Notes under the pieces: generated by a model
What the model was told of the DNA's origin: nothing
What the model saw: the letters and a program-made list of their open reading frames with translations, nothing else
Databases searched by the model: none
Made by a program: the position numbers and the translations under genes
Part shown: positions 16,407 through 24,542 of the stretch, piece by piece
How the letters are laid out: each line of letters begins with the position of its first letter
How positions within the stretch are numbered: the stretch's first letter is position 1
Source: Frankia canadensis
GTDB taxonomy: Bacteria; Actinomycetota; Actinomycetes; Frankiales; Frankiaceae
Assembly: GCF_900197875.1 (NCBI RefSeq)
Contig: NZ_FZMO01000113.1
Coordinates: 1 to 54,006, forward strand
Reading direction: 5' to 3'
DNA length: 54,006 nt

Positions 16407-17828
16407 ATGGCGGTCATGACAGGGCTGCGGAGCACCAGGGCGCGCCGGATGCTGACGTTCGCCGTCCTGGCGGCGGTGCTCGGCCTGACGGGCAGCGCCG
16501 TGACGGTCAGCCGGCCGGAGGTCCGACTGGCCGCCACGTCCGCCGATGCCGGTCACGTGCCAGCGGCGATGACCGGACCCGCGGCTGGCCGCACGAGCAG
16601 CTCGGCGGCGCGCCTCCGTCCGGCTGAGCTGACGGACCAGACTGACCCGGCGGGTGCGTCCGTCGCGGGTCTGCAGGACCGGCTTGGACGGGTACCGCGG
16701 GACTGGACGAGCTGGGCCGCGCTCGGCCTGGCCTACGTCGAGCAGGCCCGGCTGCGCGGCGATCCGACCTCCTATCCGCGCGCGGACGGCGCGTTCGCCC
16801 GTTCGCTGGCGCTGCGGGCGGACAACGATCCCGCGCTCGCGGGACGGGCGGCGCTCGCCGCGGCGCGCCACGACTTCCCCGCCGCGCTGCGCGACGCGGA
16901 CCATGCCCTGGCCGCCAACCCGTACAACGCGACCGCGCACGGCATCCGCTTCGACGCCCTCGTCGAACTCGGGCGCTATCCCGAGGCCTGGCAGGCCGCG
17001 CAGGCCGCGGTCGATCTCCGTCCCGATGTGGGATCCCTGGTCAGGGCCGCGTACGCGGAGGAGCTGCGCGGACAGACCGACGAGGCGGCCAGCCTGCTGC
17101 GCCGTGTCCTCGCCGACGCCACCTCCCCCGCCGACATCACGTTCGCCTCCTTCCACCTGGGGGAACTGGCTCGCCAGCGCGGCGACCTCGACGGCGCGGC
17201 CGTCGCCTACGCGACGGGACTCGCCCACGACCCGTCGTCGGTGCAGCTGCTGGTGGGACGCGCCCGGCTGGCCGCCGCCCGCGGGCAGACCACCGCCGCC
17301 CTGGCGGACTACGGCGTCGCCGCGACCCGCAGTCCCCAGCCGTGGATCGTCGCCGAGTACGGCGAACTGCTCGAGGCGTCGGGCCGGCCCGACGAAGCGA
17401 GACGGCAGTACGACCTGGTGCGCACCACGGCGGCACTGTTTCGCGCCCAGGGCGTCGAGGTGGACGTCGACCTGGCGCTGTTCGAGTCCGACCACGGTGA
17501 TCCGGCCGCGGCACTGGCCGCGCTGACGCCCGCGCCGGGCGCCGCACCGCATCGCGCCGGCGTCTTCGTCGACGACGCGCGCGGCTGGGCGCTGCACCGC
17601 CTCGGCCGGGACCGTGAGGCGCTGGCGTCCGCGAACGCGGCGCTCGCGCTGGGGCTGCACCGAGCGCTGTTCTCGTATCACCGCGGCGAGATCCGCGCCG
17701 CTCTCGGCCAGCCCGCCGGGGCGATCACCGATCTGCGCTCGGCGCTGGCCATGGACCCGCATTTCTCCCCGCGGCACTCCCCGCGGGCGCGCACCCTGCT
17801 CGCCTCCCTCGAGGCGGCACGCCGATGA
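16407..17828 (+). CDS. Membrane-anchored TPR-repeat protein
   Basis: About 473 aa from ATG 16407, preceded by GGAGGA at 16391-16396. An N-terminal signal-anchor (MLTFAVLAAVLGLTGSAVTV) is followed by a Ser/Thr/Pro-rich linker and roughly nine tetratricopeptide-like repeats from residue ~90 onward (SWAALGLAYVEQARL, ARHDFPAALRDADHALAANP, LGRYPEAWQAAQAAVDLRP, QPAGAITDLRSALAMDP). TPR arrays are protein-interaction scaffolds. The gene opens a chain of four genes joined by 4-bp overlaps: its TGA overlaps the exporter ATG at 17825. It likely works with the divergently encoded DUF4331 protein and the exporter at the cell surface. Confidence 0.85.
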   Translation: MAVMTGLRSTRARRMLTFAVLAAVLGLTGSAVTVSRPEVRLAATSADAGHVPAAMTGPAAGRTSSSAARLRPAELTDQTDPAGASVAGLQDRLGRVPRDWTSWAALGLAYVEQARLRGDPTSYPRADGAFARSLALRADNDPALAGRAALAAARHDFPAALRDADHALAANPYNATAHGIRFDALVELGRYPEAWQAAQAAVDLRPDVGSLVRAAYAEELRGQTDEAASLLRRVLADATSPADITFASFHLGELARQRGDLDGAAVAYATGLAHDPSSVQLLVGRARLAAARGQTTAALADYGVAATRSPQPWIVAEYGELLEASGRPDEARRQYDLVRTTAALFRAQGVEVDVDLALFESDHGDPAAALAALTPAPGAAPHRAGVFVDDARGWALHRLGRDREALASANAALALGLHRALFSYHRGEIRAALGQPAGAITDLRSALAMDPHFSPRHSPRARTLLASLEAARR

Positions 17829-19585
17829 GCCGGGAACCGCGTCCGCGCCGGCGCCTGGGCCGTGCCGGTGTGCTGGCAGTGGCCGTGGCGGTGTTCGTCC
17901 TGACCGCCGGCGGGTCCGCGTCGGCGCATCCGCTGGGGAACTTCACCGTCAACACCGCCAGCGTGCTGCGGGTGGGCGTCACACAGATCCGCGTGGACGT
18001 GGTCGTCGACGCCGCCGAGATCCCGACCGCCCAGCTGCGCCCGGACGTCGACCGGCTCGGCGCCCAGCGCTGGCAGCGGGCCGAGTGCGCCCGCACCGCC
18101 GGTCAGGCTGCCCTGGCCCTCGACGGCCACCGTCTCGCCCTGGCCGTGACCGGCACCTCGGTCACGTTCCCCGCCGGCGCCGGCGGGCTGGCGACGACCC
18201 GCCTGGTATGCCGCTACGCCGCCACCACGGCTCCTGCTGCCGGCGGCACGGCGGGGGCGGCACGGACGGTCCGGTACGCGCTGACCGCCTACACCGATCG
18301 GATCGGGTGGCGGGAGACGGTCGCCCTCGGGGACGGCGCGACGGTGATCGCCTCGGACGTTCCCGACCGCTCGACGACCGCGCTGCTCACCCGGTATCCC
18401 ACGGATCCCCTGGCGCGCGGCTCGGACGTCACCCGCGCCAACGTCACCGTGCGCCTCGGCGGCCCGCCGGCCCCGGACCTGATCTCCGGCCCCCCGGCCA
18501 GCACCGCCGACACGTCCAGTACAGGGCAGCGCGGGCCGGCTGACGCGACTGCGAGCCGACGGGTGGGCGGCGGATTGTCCGGCTGGTTGGACGGGTTGGT
18601 CCGGCGCACCTCACTGTCCCTCGGCGTCGCTCTGCTCGCGCTGCTCGCCGCGGTCGTGCTGGGCACGGCGCACGCCTTCGCCCCCGGGCACGGGAAGACG
18701 GTGATGGCGGCCCGGATCGTCGGCGGTTCGGTGACGCGCCGGCAGCTGGCCCTCACCGCCGCGGCGGTGACCCTCACCCACACGTGTGGCGTGCTGGTCC
18801 TCGCGCTCGTGCTGTCGGCGTCCAGCGGCTTCGCGCCGGAGCGCGTGTACCCCTGGCTCGGCGTGGCGAGCGGGCTGCTCATGGTCGGCGTCGGCGCGGG
18901 CCTGCTGCGCTCACGCCTGGCCCGCGGCTCCCCCGGCCTCGACCTCCCCGGCCACGAGCACCCCCACCGCGACCACGACCACCCCGACGACCACGACCAC
19001 GACCACCATCCCGAGCACAGCCATCCCGAGCAAGGCCATCCCGAGCACAGCCATTCCGGCCACGACCATCCAGGCCGGGACAACGGCCACACCCACACCC
19101 ACGATCACGGCCGTCGCCATGATCACCGCCACGCCCACGAGCACAGCCACACGCGCGGGCACAGCCACACGCGCGGGCGTGGGCGTCGCGAGGGGGTCGC
19201 GCACGCTCACGGGGGGCGTTGGCATACGCACCCCGCCGTGACGGAGGCGCCGTCACTGCGTGGGCTGGTCGCCGCCGGGTTCGCCGGTGGGATGGTGCCG
19301 ACGCCGTCGGCCGTGATCGTGCTGCTCGGGGCGGTGGCGCTGGGGCGGGCGTGGTTCGGGGTGCTGCTGGTCCTGGCCTACGGCACTGGGATGGCGGTGA
19401 CCCTGGTCGGCGTGGGATTCCTGCTCGATCGCACCATCATCCCGCTGCTGCGCCGGGCGCAGGCCTTGGTCCCCGGGTTCACCGCGAGCCTGCGCTGGGC
19501 GCCGGTGGCGAGCGCGGCCGTAATCATCATCGTGGGGGCAGCCGTGGCTCTGCGCGCCGGTGGTCAGGTTCTCCCTCCCCCATGA
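17825..19585 (+). CDS. RcnA-like nickel/cobalt exporter with large periplasmic-type and His-rich regions
   Basis: A 586-aa membrane protein. A signal sequence is followed by an extracytoplasmic domain (about 35-255) opening with SAHPLGNFTVN. The transporter core then begins (about 265): GTAHAFAPGHGKTVMAA and THTCGVLVLAL are the HX4-type metal motifs of the NiCoT/RcnA family. A cytoplasmic loop (about 375-475) has dozens of His residues mixed with Asp and Glu, a metal buffer or sensor. Spans resume at RGLVAAGFAGGMVPTPSAV. Export of Ni/Co is the family role; the substrate here is inferred. It overlaps the TPR gene by 4 bp before and the sigma-factor gene by 4 bp after. Confidence 0.85.
   Translation: MSREPRPRRRLGRAGVLAVAVAVFVLTAGGSASAHPLGNFTVNTASVLRVGVTQIRVDVVVDAAEIPTAQLRPDVDRLGAQRWQRAECARTAGQAALALDGHRLALAVTGTSVTFPAGAGGLATTRLVCRYAATTAPAAGGTAGAARTVRYALTAYTDRIGWRETVALGDGATVIASDVPDRSTTALLTRYPTDPLARGSDVTRANVTVRLGGPPAPDLISGPPASTADTSSTGQRGPADATASRRVGGGLSGWLDGLVRRTSLSLGVALLALLAAVVLGTAHAFAPGHGKTVMAARIVGGSVTRRQLALTAAAVTLTHTCGVLVLALVLSASSGFAPERVYPWLGVASGLLMVGVGAGLLRSRLARGSPGLDLPGHEHPHRDHDHPDDHDHDHHPEHSHPEQGHPEHSHSGHDHPGRDNGHTHTHDHGRRHDHRHAHEHSHTRGHSHTRGRGRREGVAHAHGGRWHTHPAVTEAPSLRGLVAAGFAGGMVPTPSAVIVLLGAVALGRAWFGVLLVLAYGTGMAVTLVGVGFLLDRTIIPLLRRAQALVPGFTASLRWAPVASAAVIIIVGAAVALRAGGQVLPPP
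18950..19230 (+). repeat. Histidine-coding low-complexity tract
   Basis: A Cys-free run of CAC/CAT/GAC codons within the exporter gene encodes the His/Asp/Glu-rich loop. Similar short units recur (CATCCCGAGCA and ACACGCGGGCACAGCC), so the tract probably grew by slippage or local duplication. Confidence 0.7.
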
Positions 19586-20277
19586 CCCGCGTTGATCGAA
19601 CGACGGCGGCCCCCTGCGTTACTATCCCGATCGTGCGTGATCCGGCCAAACCGGCAGAAGTCCCGCACCCGGCCGCCTCGGCACGCCCATCACCCGCGTC
19701 GCCGCCACCTCCGTCGTCCTCGGGTGGCGAGATCGTCGAGTTGCACGGCCGGCTGGTATCCGGTGATCCTGCGGCGCTCGCTGAGGTGCACGAGCGCTAC
19801 GCTCCCTACCTGCTCGCCGTCGCCATGCGAGTGACCCGGGACGCCCATGCCACCCGGGATGTGCTGCAGGAGGTCCTGGTCGCCTTCTGGCAGCATCCGT
19901 TGCGTTTCGATCCGTGCCGCGGCGAGCTGCGCACCTGGCTCGCGGTGCTCACGCACCGGCGTGCCGTCGACTGGGTGCGCCGGGAGACCGCGCGGCGGCC
20001 CACCGAACGGGTCGCCCTGGCCCTCGTCGAACGCGCCGCCGAGGCGCCGGCCGACAGCGAGCTGCTCGCGCGCGAGAACACGGCCGCGGTACGCGCCGCC
20101 GTCGCCGCACTCCCCCCGCAGCAGCGTGAGGTGGTGCAGCTGGCGTACTACACGCGACTGACCTAGCGTGACATCGCGCTGCGGCTGGCCATCCCCGAAG
20201 GAACCGCGAAGTCCCGCATGCGCGCGGCTCTCACTTCCCTCGCCCGCGCTCTCGCCGCCCAAGGAGTCTCCCCGTGA
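19582..20277 (+). pseudogene. ECF sigma factor interrupted by an in-frame amber codon
   Basis: Region 2 is clear (VHERYAPYLLAVAMRVTRD, DVLQEVLVAFWQHP), as is region 4 (LPPQQREVVQLAYYTRLT, IPEGTAKSRMRAALTSL). Between LT and RDIA the frame has TAG at 20164-20166, codon 195, where sigma factors have Tyr (LTYRE/LTYRQ). The paralogue at 24,4xx has TAC at the same place. After the TAG the frame is open and family-like for 36 codons to TGA 20275-20277, overlapping the next GTG. The truncated product keeps region 2 but loses most of the -35-binding helix-turn-helix. It may be a recent nonsense mutation, amber readthrough or a sequencing error. ATG 19582 overlaps the exporter stop; GTG 19633 is an alternative. 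Confidence 0.85.
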
Positions 20278-21407
20278 CGCCGGACCCACCGGAGGTTCCC
20301 GCCGGCGGTTCCTGTGTCGGTGATCTGGTGGCCGCGTACGTACTGGGCGCCTGCACGGCGGCCGAGGCGGATGTCGTCGAGACGCATCTCGGCCACTGCG
20401 CGACCTGCGCCGCCGACGCGGCCCGTCTCCTGCCAGCCGCGCTGCCGTGGTCCTCGGGGACGGCCGTCACCGCCGGTCCGCACGACCTTGAGCCGCCGAT
20501 CGACGGCCCCGGCTCGCTCACCGACGTCCTCACCGCGGCGCTCGCCGTCTGGCCCTCCGCCCCCGGCTTCGATCTGGCACCGTCCAGCGGTCCCGCAGGA
20601 CCGGCCCGCGGAGTGGGTGCGGCGTGCTATGGGAACCGGGTCGGCGCGCTCGATCGGGTGTTGATCGAGATGGCTCCCGACCTGTGGTCACGCCCGGCCG
20701 CCGTCGGCTGGTCGGTCCGGGAGCTGATCCTGCACCTCTACGCCGTAGACGGACTGCTGCTCGACGCGCTGAGCGGGCACGCCGCGACCGACGACGACCC
20801 GCTGACCCGAACGCTCGCCGTCCACGACCACGCCCGGGACTGGCCCATCGAGGTCGTCTGGCAGCGCTGGTACGAGCGGGCCGGGCGGCTGTGCACCGTT
20901 GTGAACCACTCCGGGCGGAACCCAGCGGCGTGGGTGGTGACGGTAGGCCCACTGGCAGCTCCGGTGAACGATCACCTGATCGCCCGCGCCTTCGAGACCT
21001 GGATCCACACTCGTGACGTCGCCGCGGCCGCAGGCCTGCACCCCCCGGACCCCGGCGGGTTCGACCTGCACGCCATGGCCGACCTCTCGCTGCGGCTGCT
21101 GGCCTCCCCCTGGGCGGCCACGACCGCCGCACGCACCGGACGGAGCACCGACGCGGCGCTGCACGTCACCCTGACCGGCCCGGGCGGCGGCAGCTGGACG
21201 CTGGACCCCGTGGGCGCCCACGAGGCGGGGGTCGCGCCAGGTCCGGCGCGGCCAGGCAGCGGGGGCGTGCTGAGTGCGGGCATCGTCGAGTTCTGCCTGG
21301 TCGTCGGCGACCGGCTACCCCCCTCCGCGCTGCCCCGGCGGACCGCGGGCGACGACCAGCTCGCCGCCGATCTGCTCGCTCTGGCTCCGAGCCTGTCCGG
21401 TCCCTGA
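20274..21407 (+). CDS. Zinc-finger anti-sigma factor fused to MDMPI/DinB-like domain
   Basis: A 377-aa protein. Residues about 10-60 form a ZAS-type anti-sigma domain with HLGHCATC (HxxxCxxC), which would hold the cognate ECF sigma factor in the cytoplasm. Residues about 115-375 resemble mycothiol-dependent maleylpyruvate isomerase / DinB-like proteins (GWSVRELILHLYAVDGLLLD, ARAFETWIHTRDVAAAAGL). Metal and thiol binding are known for that fold, so redox or mycothiol sensing is plausible. GTG 20274 overlaps the sigma-factor stop in GTGA. Because of the amber codon, ribosomes would now terminate about 110 nt before this start, which may lower its translation. Confidence 0.85.
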   Translation: MTPDPPEVPAGGSCVGDLVAAYVLGACTAAEADVVETHLGHCATCAADAARLLPAALPWSSGTAVTAGPHDLEPPIDGPGSLTDVLTAALAVWPSAPGFDLAPSSGPAGPARGVGAACYGNRVGALDRVLIEMAPDLWSRPAAVGWSVRELILHLYAVDGLLLDALSGHAATDDDPLTRTLAVHDHARDWPIEVVWQRWYERAGRLCTVVNHSGRNPAAWVVTVGPLAAPVNDHLIARAFETWIHTRDVAAAAGLHPPDPGGFDLHAMADLSLRLLASPWAATTAARTGRSTDAALHVTLTGPGGGSWTLDPVGAHEAGVAPGPARPGSGGVLSAGIVEFCLVVGDRLPPSALPRRTAGDDQLAADLLALAPSLSGP

Positions 21408-21623
21408 GCACTCGGCTCCCTGACAGAGGCTGCCCCGCGCCGTACGGGACATGCGCACCATCAGGTCGCTGCTGGAGGGAGCCGAAGCCGAAGCCCTGCG
21501 CGCCATCGGCATCGACGTGTCCGGCGTCCTCAAGCCGCCTTTCCCCCATGCTCCCCGCGCCCGCGGGTTCCCTGCGCGGCTCGGACTCCCGGAGGAGGTT
21601 CGAGCCCGGGGCACCCGAAATGG

Positions 21624-21656
21624 AAAGCCTGCTTTACTAGATGGAAAGCCAGCTTT
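21624..21656. promoter_or_regulatory. Paired palindromic operators over a leaderless promoter
   Basis: AAAGCCTGCTTT (21624-21635) and AAAGCCAGCTTT (21645-21656) are near-perfect palindromes of type AAAGCNNGCTTT, exactly 21 bp apart (two helical turns). TTTACT (21633-21638) and TACACT (21656-21661), 17 bp apart, can serve as -35 and -10. TACACT is followed by six bases and ATG 21668. The likely ligand is the XRE protein encoded second in the operon. Confidence 0.6.
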
Positions 21657-21667
21657 ACACTTGACCC

Positions 21668-22075
21668 ATGGCTGACGAGGCTCGGCAGGACAACGTGACA
21701 CGCGACGCCCGCAGGGCGATCATGATCGACGGGATCCCGGTGTCCCTCCTCGGGATGATCGCGCTGGCACTGGGCAGCTCCCCCGACCCGAGCAGCGCCG
21801 AGAAGGGCTGGTGGCTCGGCGTGACCGGCGCCTTCACCCTCTCCGTCGCGTGGGTCCTGGTGCGGGCCTTCAGCCGCGCCGACGAGTACCAGCGCAAGAT
21901 CCAGCTGGAGAGCATGGCGATCGCCTTCGCCGCCGTCCTCGTGGGCCTTCAGGCCGCCGTGCTGCTCGACGCCACCGACATCATCGGGCTGCGCCCCCTC
22001 AGTGAGGCGATCGTCCTCGGCGGCGTGGGGATCTGGTTCACCATCGCGGACCTGCGCACCCGCCTGCACCGGTGA
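21668..22075 (+). CDS. Four-span membrane protein paired with an XRE regulator
   Basis: A 135-aa integral membrane protein with about four spans: IPVSLLGMIALALG, GWWLGVTGAFTLSVAWVLV, SMAIAFAAVLVGLQAAVLLD and IVLGGVGIWFTIADL. No enzyme motif is visible; family unknown. A charged cytoplasmic segment (RAFSRADEYQRKIQLES) links spans 2 and 3. ATG 21668 appears leaderless (no Shine-Dalgarno sequence; -10 six bases before it). The stop overlaps the GTG of the downstream regulator in GTGA. Gene pairs of a small membrane protein with a short XRE regulator are common and usually self-regulated. Confidence 0.8.
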   Translation: MADEARQDNVTRDARRAIMIDGIPVSLLGMIALALGSSPDPSSAEKGWWLGVTGAFTLSVAWVLVRAFSRADEYQRKIQLESMAIAFAAVLVGLQAAVLLDATDIIGLRPLSEAIVLGGVGIWFTIADLRTRLHR

Positions 22076-22299
22076 GGAACCGGCTACGCACGCTGCGAGC
22101 CGAGCGCCACTGGAGTCAGGCCGACCTGGCCGACCGATGCCAGGTGTCCCGGCAGACCATCAACGCGATCGAGACCGAACGGTACGACCCCGGCCTGCCC
22201 CTCGCCTTCACTCTCGCCGACATCTTCGACCTGACCATCGAGGAGATCTTTTTTCCCGACCGTCCCCAGGGCCCCACCGACCCCGGCACGCGCCGCTGA
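22072..22299 (+). CDS. XRE-family transcriptional regulator (75 aa)
   Basis: MRNRLRTLRAERHWSQADLA and CQVSRQTINAIETERYDPGL form a compact Cro/CI-type helix-turn-helix; EEIFFPD near the end matches the YozG-type short regulator family. It is a stand-alone DNA-binding domain. GTG 22072 overlaps the membrane-protein stop by 4 bp. It probably binds the two AAAGCNNGCTTT sites upstream of the operon and represses both genes. Confidence 0.9.
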   Translation: MRNRLRTLRAERHWSQADLADRCQVSRQTINAIETERYDPGLPLAFTLADIFDLTIEEIFFPDRPQGPTDPGTRR

Positions 22300-22490
22300 C
22301 GCGATCCGGCTCCGCGGACTTCCCAGGTGGATGTGGGTGCGCGCGCTGGGATCCCTCGCCGCGCCCGCCTGCCCCGAGAATGTTCGCCGCCGGTCGCTCT
22401 GACCTCGACGAGTATCGCGATGTCCGCTATATCCGCCGGAATCGGAGCCACTTTTAGCATGACCCGCGTACGGACGTACCGGGCACGGCA
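22300..22490. other. Intergenic stretch between convergent genes
   Basis: No convincing gene or strong hairpin was seen between the XRE regulator and the minus-strand NADAR gene. Confidence 0.3.
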
Positions 22491-23096
22491 TCAGGATCGC
22501 AGCATCGCACGAACATCCATGAGCGCGAAGCCGAGAAGGTTTAGACCAGGCCAGTCGGCGGGGCGGGTGGCACGTGGATCGCCGGCCGACAGACCAATTC
22601 CCCAGACTGCATCCAGTGGGCTCGCCTCGACAAGAACATCGTCGCCCGTGGCAAGCAGAAAGCCACGCAGCCGGTCATTCTGGGCGAACTTCGCCAGGTT
22701 GCCCGCCACGACAATCTCGTAGCGATGCCGCTCCCAGATCGCCTCGTCGAAGCCGCGAACGCGGCGGCCAAGCGCCTTCGCCCTGCCCGGATCCGGCGCG
22801 GCGAGGATCGTTTCCAGGGCGTCATCGTCACCGAACAGCCGCGCCTTGCCAGCCATCATGAAATGCTCCGCCGTGGCGTATCGTCGCTTGTCGACGGTGA
22901 ACGCCGAGGCGAGCCACTGACTCAGACAACTCGCGCCGACCCCGCCACCAGCCGCCGGCCGGTGGCCCCAGAAGAACCTGAACGACAACGCCACACCCTC
23001 GAACTCCGCCTGGATCAGATCCTCCACGGCACGGGGATGCACGGGCTTTCCCGGTGGCACCGGCTCTTGCGGCTCGCTGATCACAAGCGGAATCAT
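22491..23096 (-). CDS. NADAR (YbiA-like) family protein
   Basis: A 201-aa protein of the NADAR superfamily. Visible family blocks are LSFRFFWGH, CLSQWLASAFTVDKRRYATAEHFMMAGKARLFGD, GRRVRGFDEAIWERHRYEIVVAGNLAKFAQN, LLATGDDVLVEASPLDAVWGIG. Known members are N-glycosidases acting on riboflavin-pathway intermediates (YbiA) or on ADP-ribosylated guanine. This protein is stand-alone with an N-terminal extension of about 35 residues. No ADP-ribosyltransferase partner is visible beside it, so a general metabolite-repair role is as likely as defence. ATG 23096 is the start; a second ATG overlaps nothing of note. Confidence 0.88.
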   Translation of the reverse strand: MIPLVISEPQEPVPPGKPVHPRAVEDLIQAEFEGVALSFRFFWGHRPAAGGGVGASCLSQWLASAFTVDKRRYATAEHFMMAGKARLFGDDDALETILAAPDPGRAKALGRRVRGFDEAIWERHRYEIVVAGNLAKFAQNDRLRGFLLATGDDVLVEASPLDAVWGIGLSAGDPRATRPADWPGLNLLGFALMDVRAMLRS

Positions 23097-23229
23097 GCCA
23101 TGGGAACCGCCTGGCCAGACCCCGGCTACCCCAGGGGCGGAAGATCACCTAGGTCCCAGCCAGCATCATCGTCGACCAGCCGGGCTCGTTCGGAACCCGA
23201 CTGGGTGACGAGATCGGACGATGCGCGGG

Positions 23230-23685
23230 CTACGGGCAGCTGGTGGTTGACTCGGCGTTGGTGCAGGTGTCGTAGCCGTCACGGCCGTCGATGGTGTCGT
23301 AGCCCGTGCCGCCGTTGAGGGCGTCTGCCGCGGTGGAGCCGAAGATGAAGTCGTCGCCGGGGCCGCCCATCACCGACAGTCGATAGGTCGGGAAGCTGTC
23401 GACGCTGACGACCTGGTCGTCCCCGTCACCGAGGCAGATGGTCACGTTCCTGACTCCGGGGAAGATCCGCACGACGTCGTTGCCGCCCTTCGCGGACACG
23501 ACGGCATTCGAGACCGGGTCGAGGATGTCCGGGCCGTTCGTGCCCTCCAGCGTCGCGGTGAGGCTTGCGCCGGTGAACTGGTTGACGCAGCTGTCCGCGG
23601 CGCGGGCCGGTCCGGCGAGCACGACGGCGGGAACGGTGGCGGCCGCCGCGAGCGAGAGGGCGACGGCGATTCTGCGAAGACGCAT
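23230..23685 (-). CDS. Secreted RTX-like calcium-binding repeat protein
   Basis: About 151 aa. Signal peptide MRLRRIAVALSLAAAATVPA with cleavage near ARA-A (about residue 29). The mature protein has glycine/aspartate nonapeptide-like repeats (GTNGPDILD, AKGGNDVVRI, LGDGDDQVVS, GGPGDDFIFG, GGTGYDTIDG) as in RTX hemolysin-type calcium-binding proteins, but only about five. Two cysteines (SCVNQF and the C-terminal TSCP) could form a disulfide. AAGGGA lies upstream of ATG 23685. It is divergent from the second ECF sigma gene, so it is a candidate target of that sigma factor. Confidence 0.82.
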   Translation of the reverse strand: MRLRRIAVALSLAAAATVPAVVLAGPARAADSCVNQFTGASLTATLEGTNGPDILDPVSNAVVSAKGGNDVVRIFPGVRNVTICLGDGDDQVVSVDSFPTYRLSVMGGPGDDFIFGSTAADALNGGTGYDTIDGRDGYDTCTNAESTTSCP

Positions 23686-23918
23686 GTGTGGTGTCCCTTG
23701 TCCGTGCGTCAGCTCCGCGGCTGACGTCACCAGGGGGTTCGTCGGATGCCGCGGCGCCGGATGGATTCTGTGGGATCAGCGACGTTCGTCATCCGCCAGC
23801 CGTCGCCCGACGAATACGCGCGGAGGGAGCGTGGCCGCACGACGTTCGGCCGGCGAAGGAGACCGATCGATGGCGCTGTGCCACCGACCGGTCCGCCTGC
23901 GGCGTCGCGCACGCTACG

Positions 23919-24539
23919 ATGATCTCCCTTCTGGGGGTGGGGGTCACGGTGGCAGGCGAGAGCACGGCGCAGGTGGTCTCACCGGTCTGTTCCGACGCGG
24001 ACTGGCATGGTCGGCTGGTTGCGGGGGACGAGTCCGCGCTGGCCGAGATCTACGGTGCGTTCGCGCCGCTGGTCACCGCGGTGGCGTTCCGGGTCATCCG
24101 CGATCCCGACGCGGCGGCGGACGTCACCCAGGAGGTGTTCGTCCAGTTCTGGCGCAGCCCGCTGGTCTACGACCCCGGCCGGGGAAGCCTGCGGGCGTGG
24201 CTCGCGCTGCTGGCGCATCGACGGGCGGTGGACTGGGTGCGCGCCGAGCAGCGCCGCCGTGGCCTGCCGCTGGCCATCGCCGAGCGGGCCAGCGACGTCG
24301 AGGCGGTTCCCGTGGACGAGGTCGTCGTGGACGCCGAGACGGTCGAGCGGGTGCGCCGCGGGGTGCGAGGCCTGCCGAGTGCGTTGCGAGTGGCGGTGGA
24401 GCTGGCGTTCTACCAGGGCCTGACCTACCGTCAGGTCGCCGCCGAACTGGGTATTCCGGAAGGTACGGCCAAATCGCGCCTGCGGTTGGCGCTGCAGCGG
24501 CTGGCGCGGTGCCTGGCCGACGAGACAATCGAGGGGTGA
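23919..24539 (+). CDS. ECF sigma factor (intact paralogue)
   Basis: About 206 aa. Region 2 (AEIYGAFAPLVTAVAFRVIRD, DVTQEVFVQFWRSP, LRAWLALLAHRRAVDWVR) and region 4 (LPSALRVAVELAFYQGLTYR, LGIPEGTAKSRLRLALQRL) are complete. It is closely similar to the interrupted sigma factor at 19582-20277, indicating a duplication of the sigma/anti-sigma pair. The frame is open upstream to 23688; ATG 23919 and GTG 23949 are the most sensible starts. The partner gene begins 3 bp after the stop. Confidence 0.9.
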   Translation: MISLLGVGVTVAGESTAQVVSPVCSDADWHGRLVAGDESALAEIYGAFAPLVTAVAFRVIRDPDAAADVTQEVFVQFWRSPLVYDPGRGSLRAWLALLAHRRAVDWVRAEQRRRGLPLAIAERASDVEAVPVDEVVVDAETVERVRRGVRGLPSALRVAVELAFYQGLTYRQVAAELGIPEGTAKSRLRLALQRLARCLADETIEG

Positions 24540-24542
24540 GCC

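Noticed and set aside
21451-21675. 74-aa plus-strand frame MRTIRSLLEGAEAEALRAIG
   Set aside because: Overlaps the twin operator and promoter of the next operon; no ribosome site or family.
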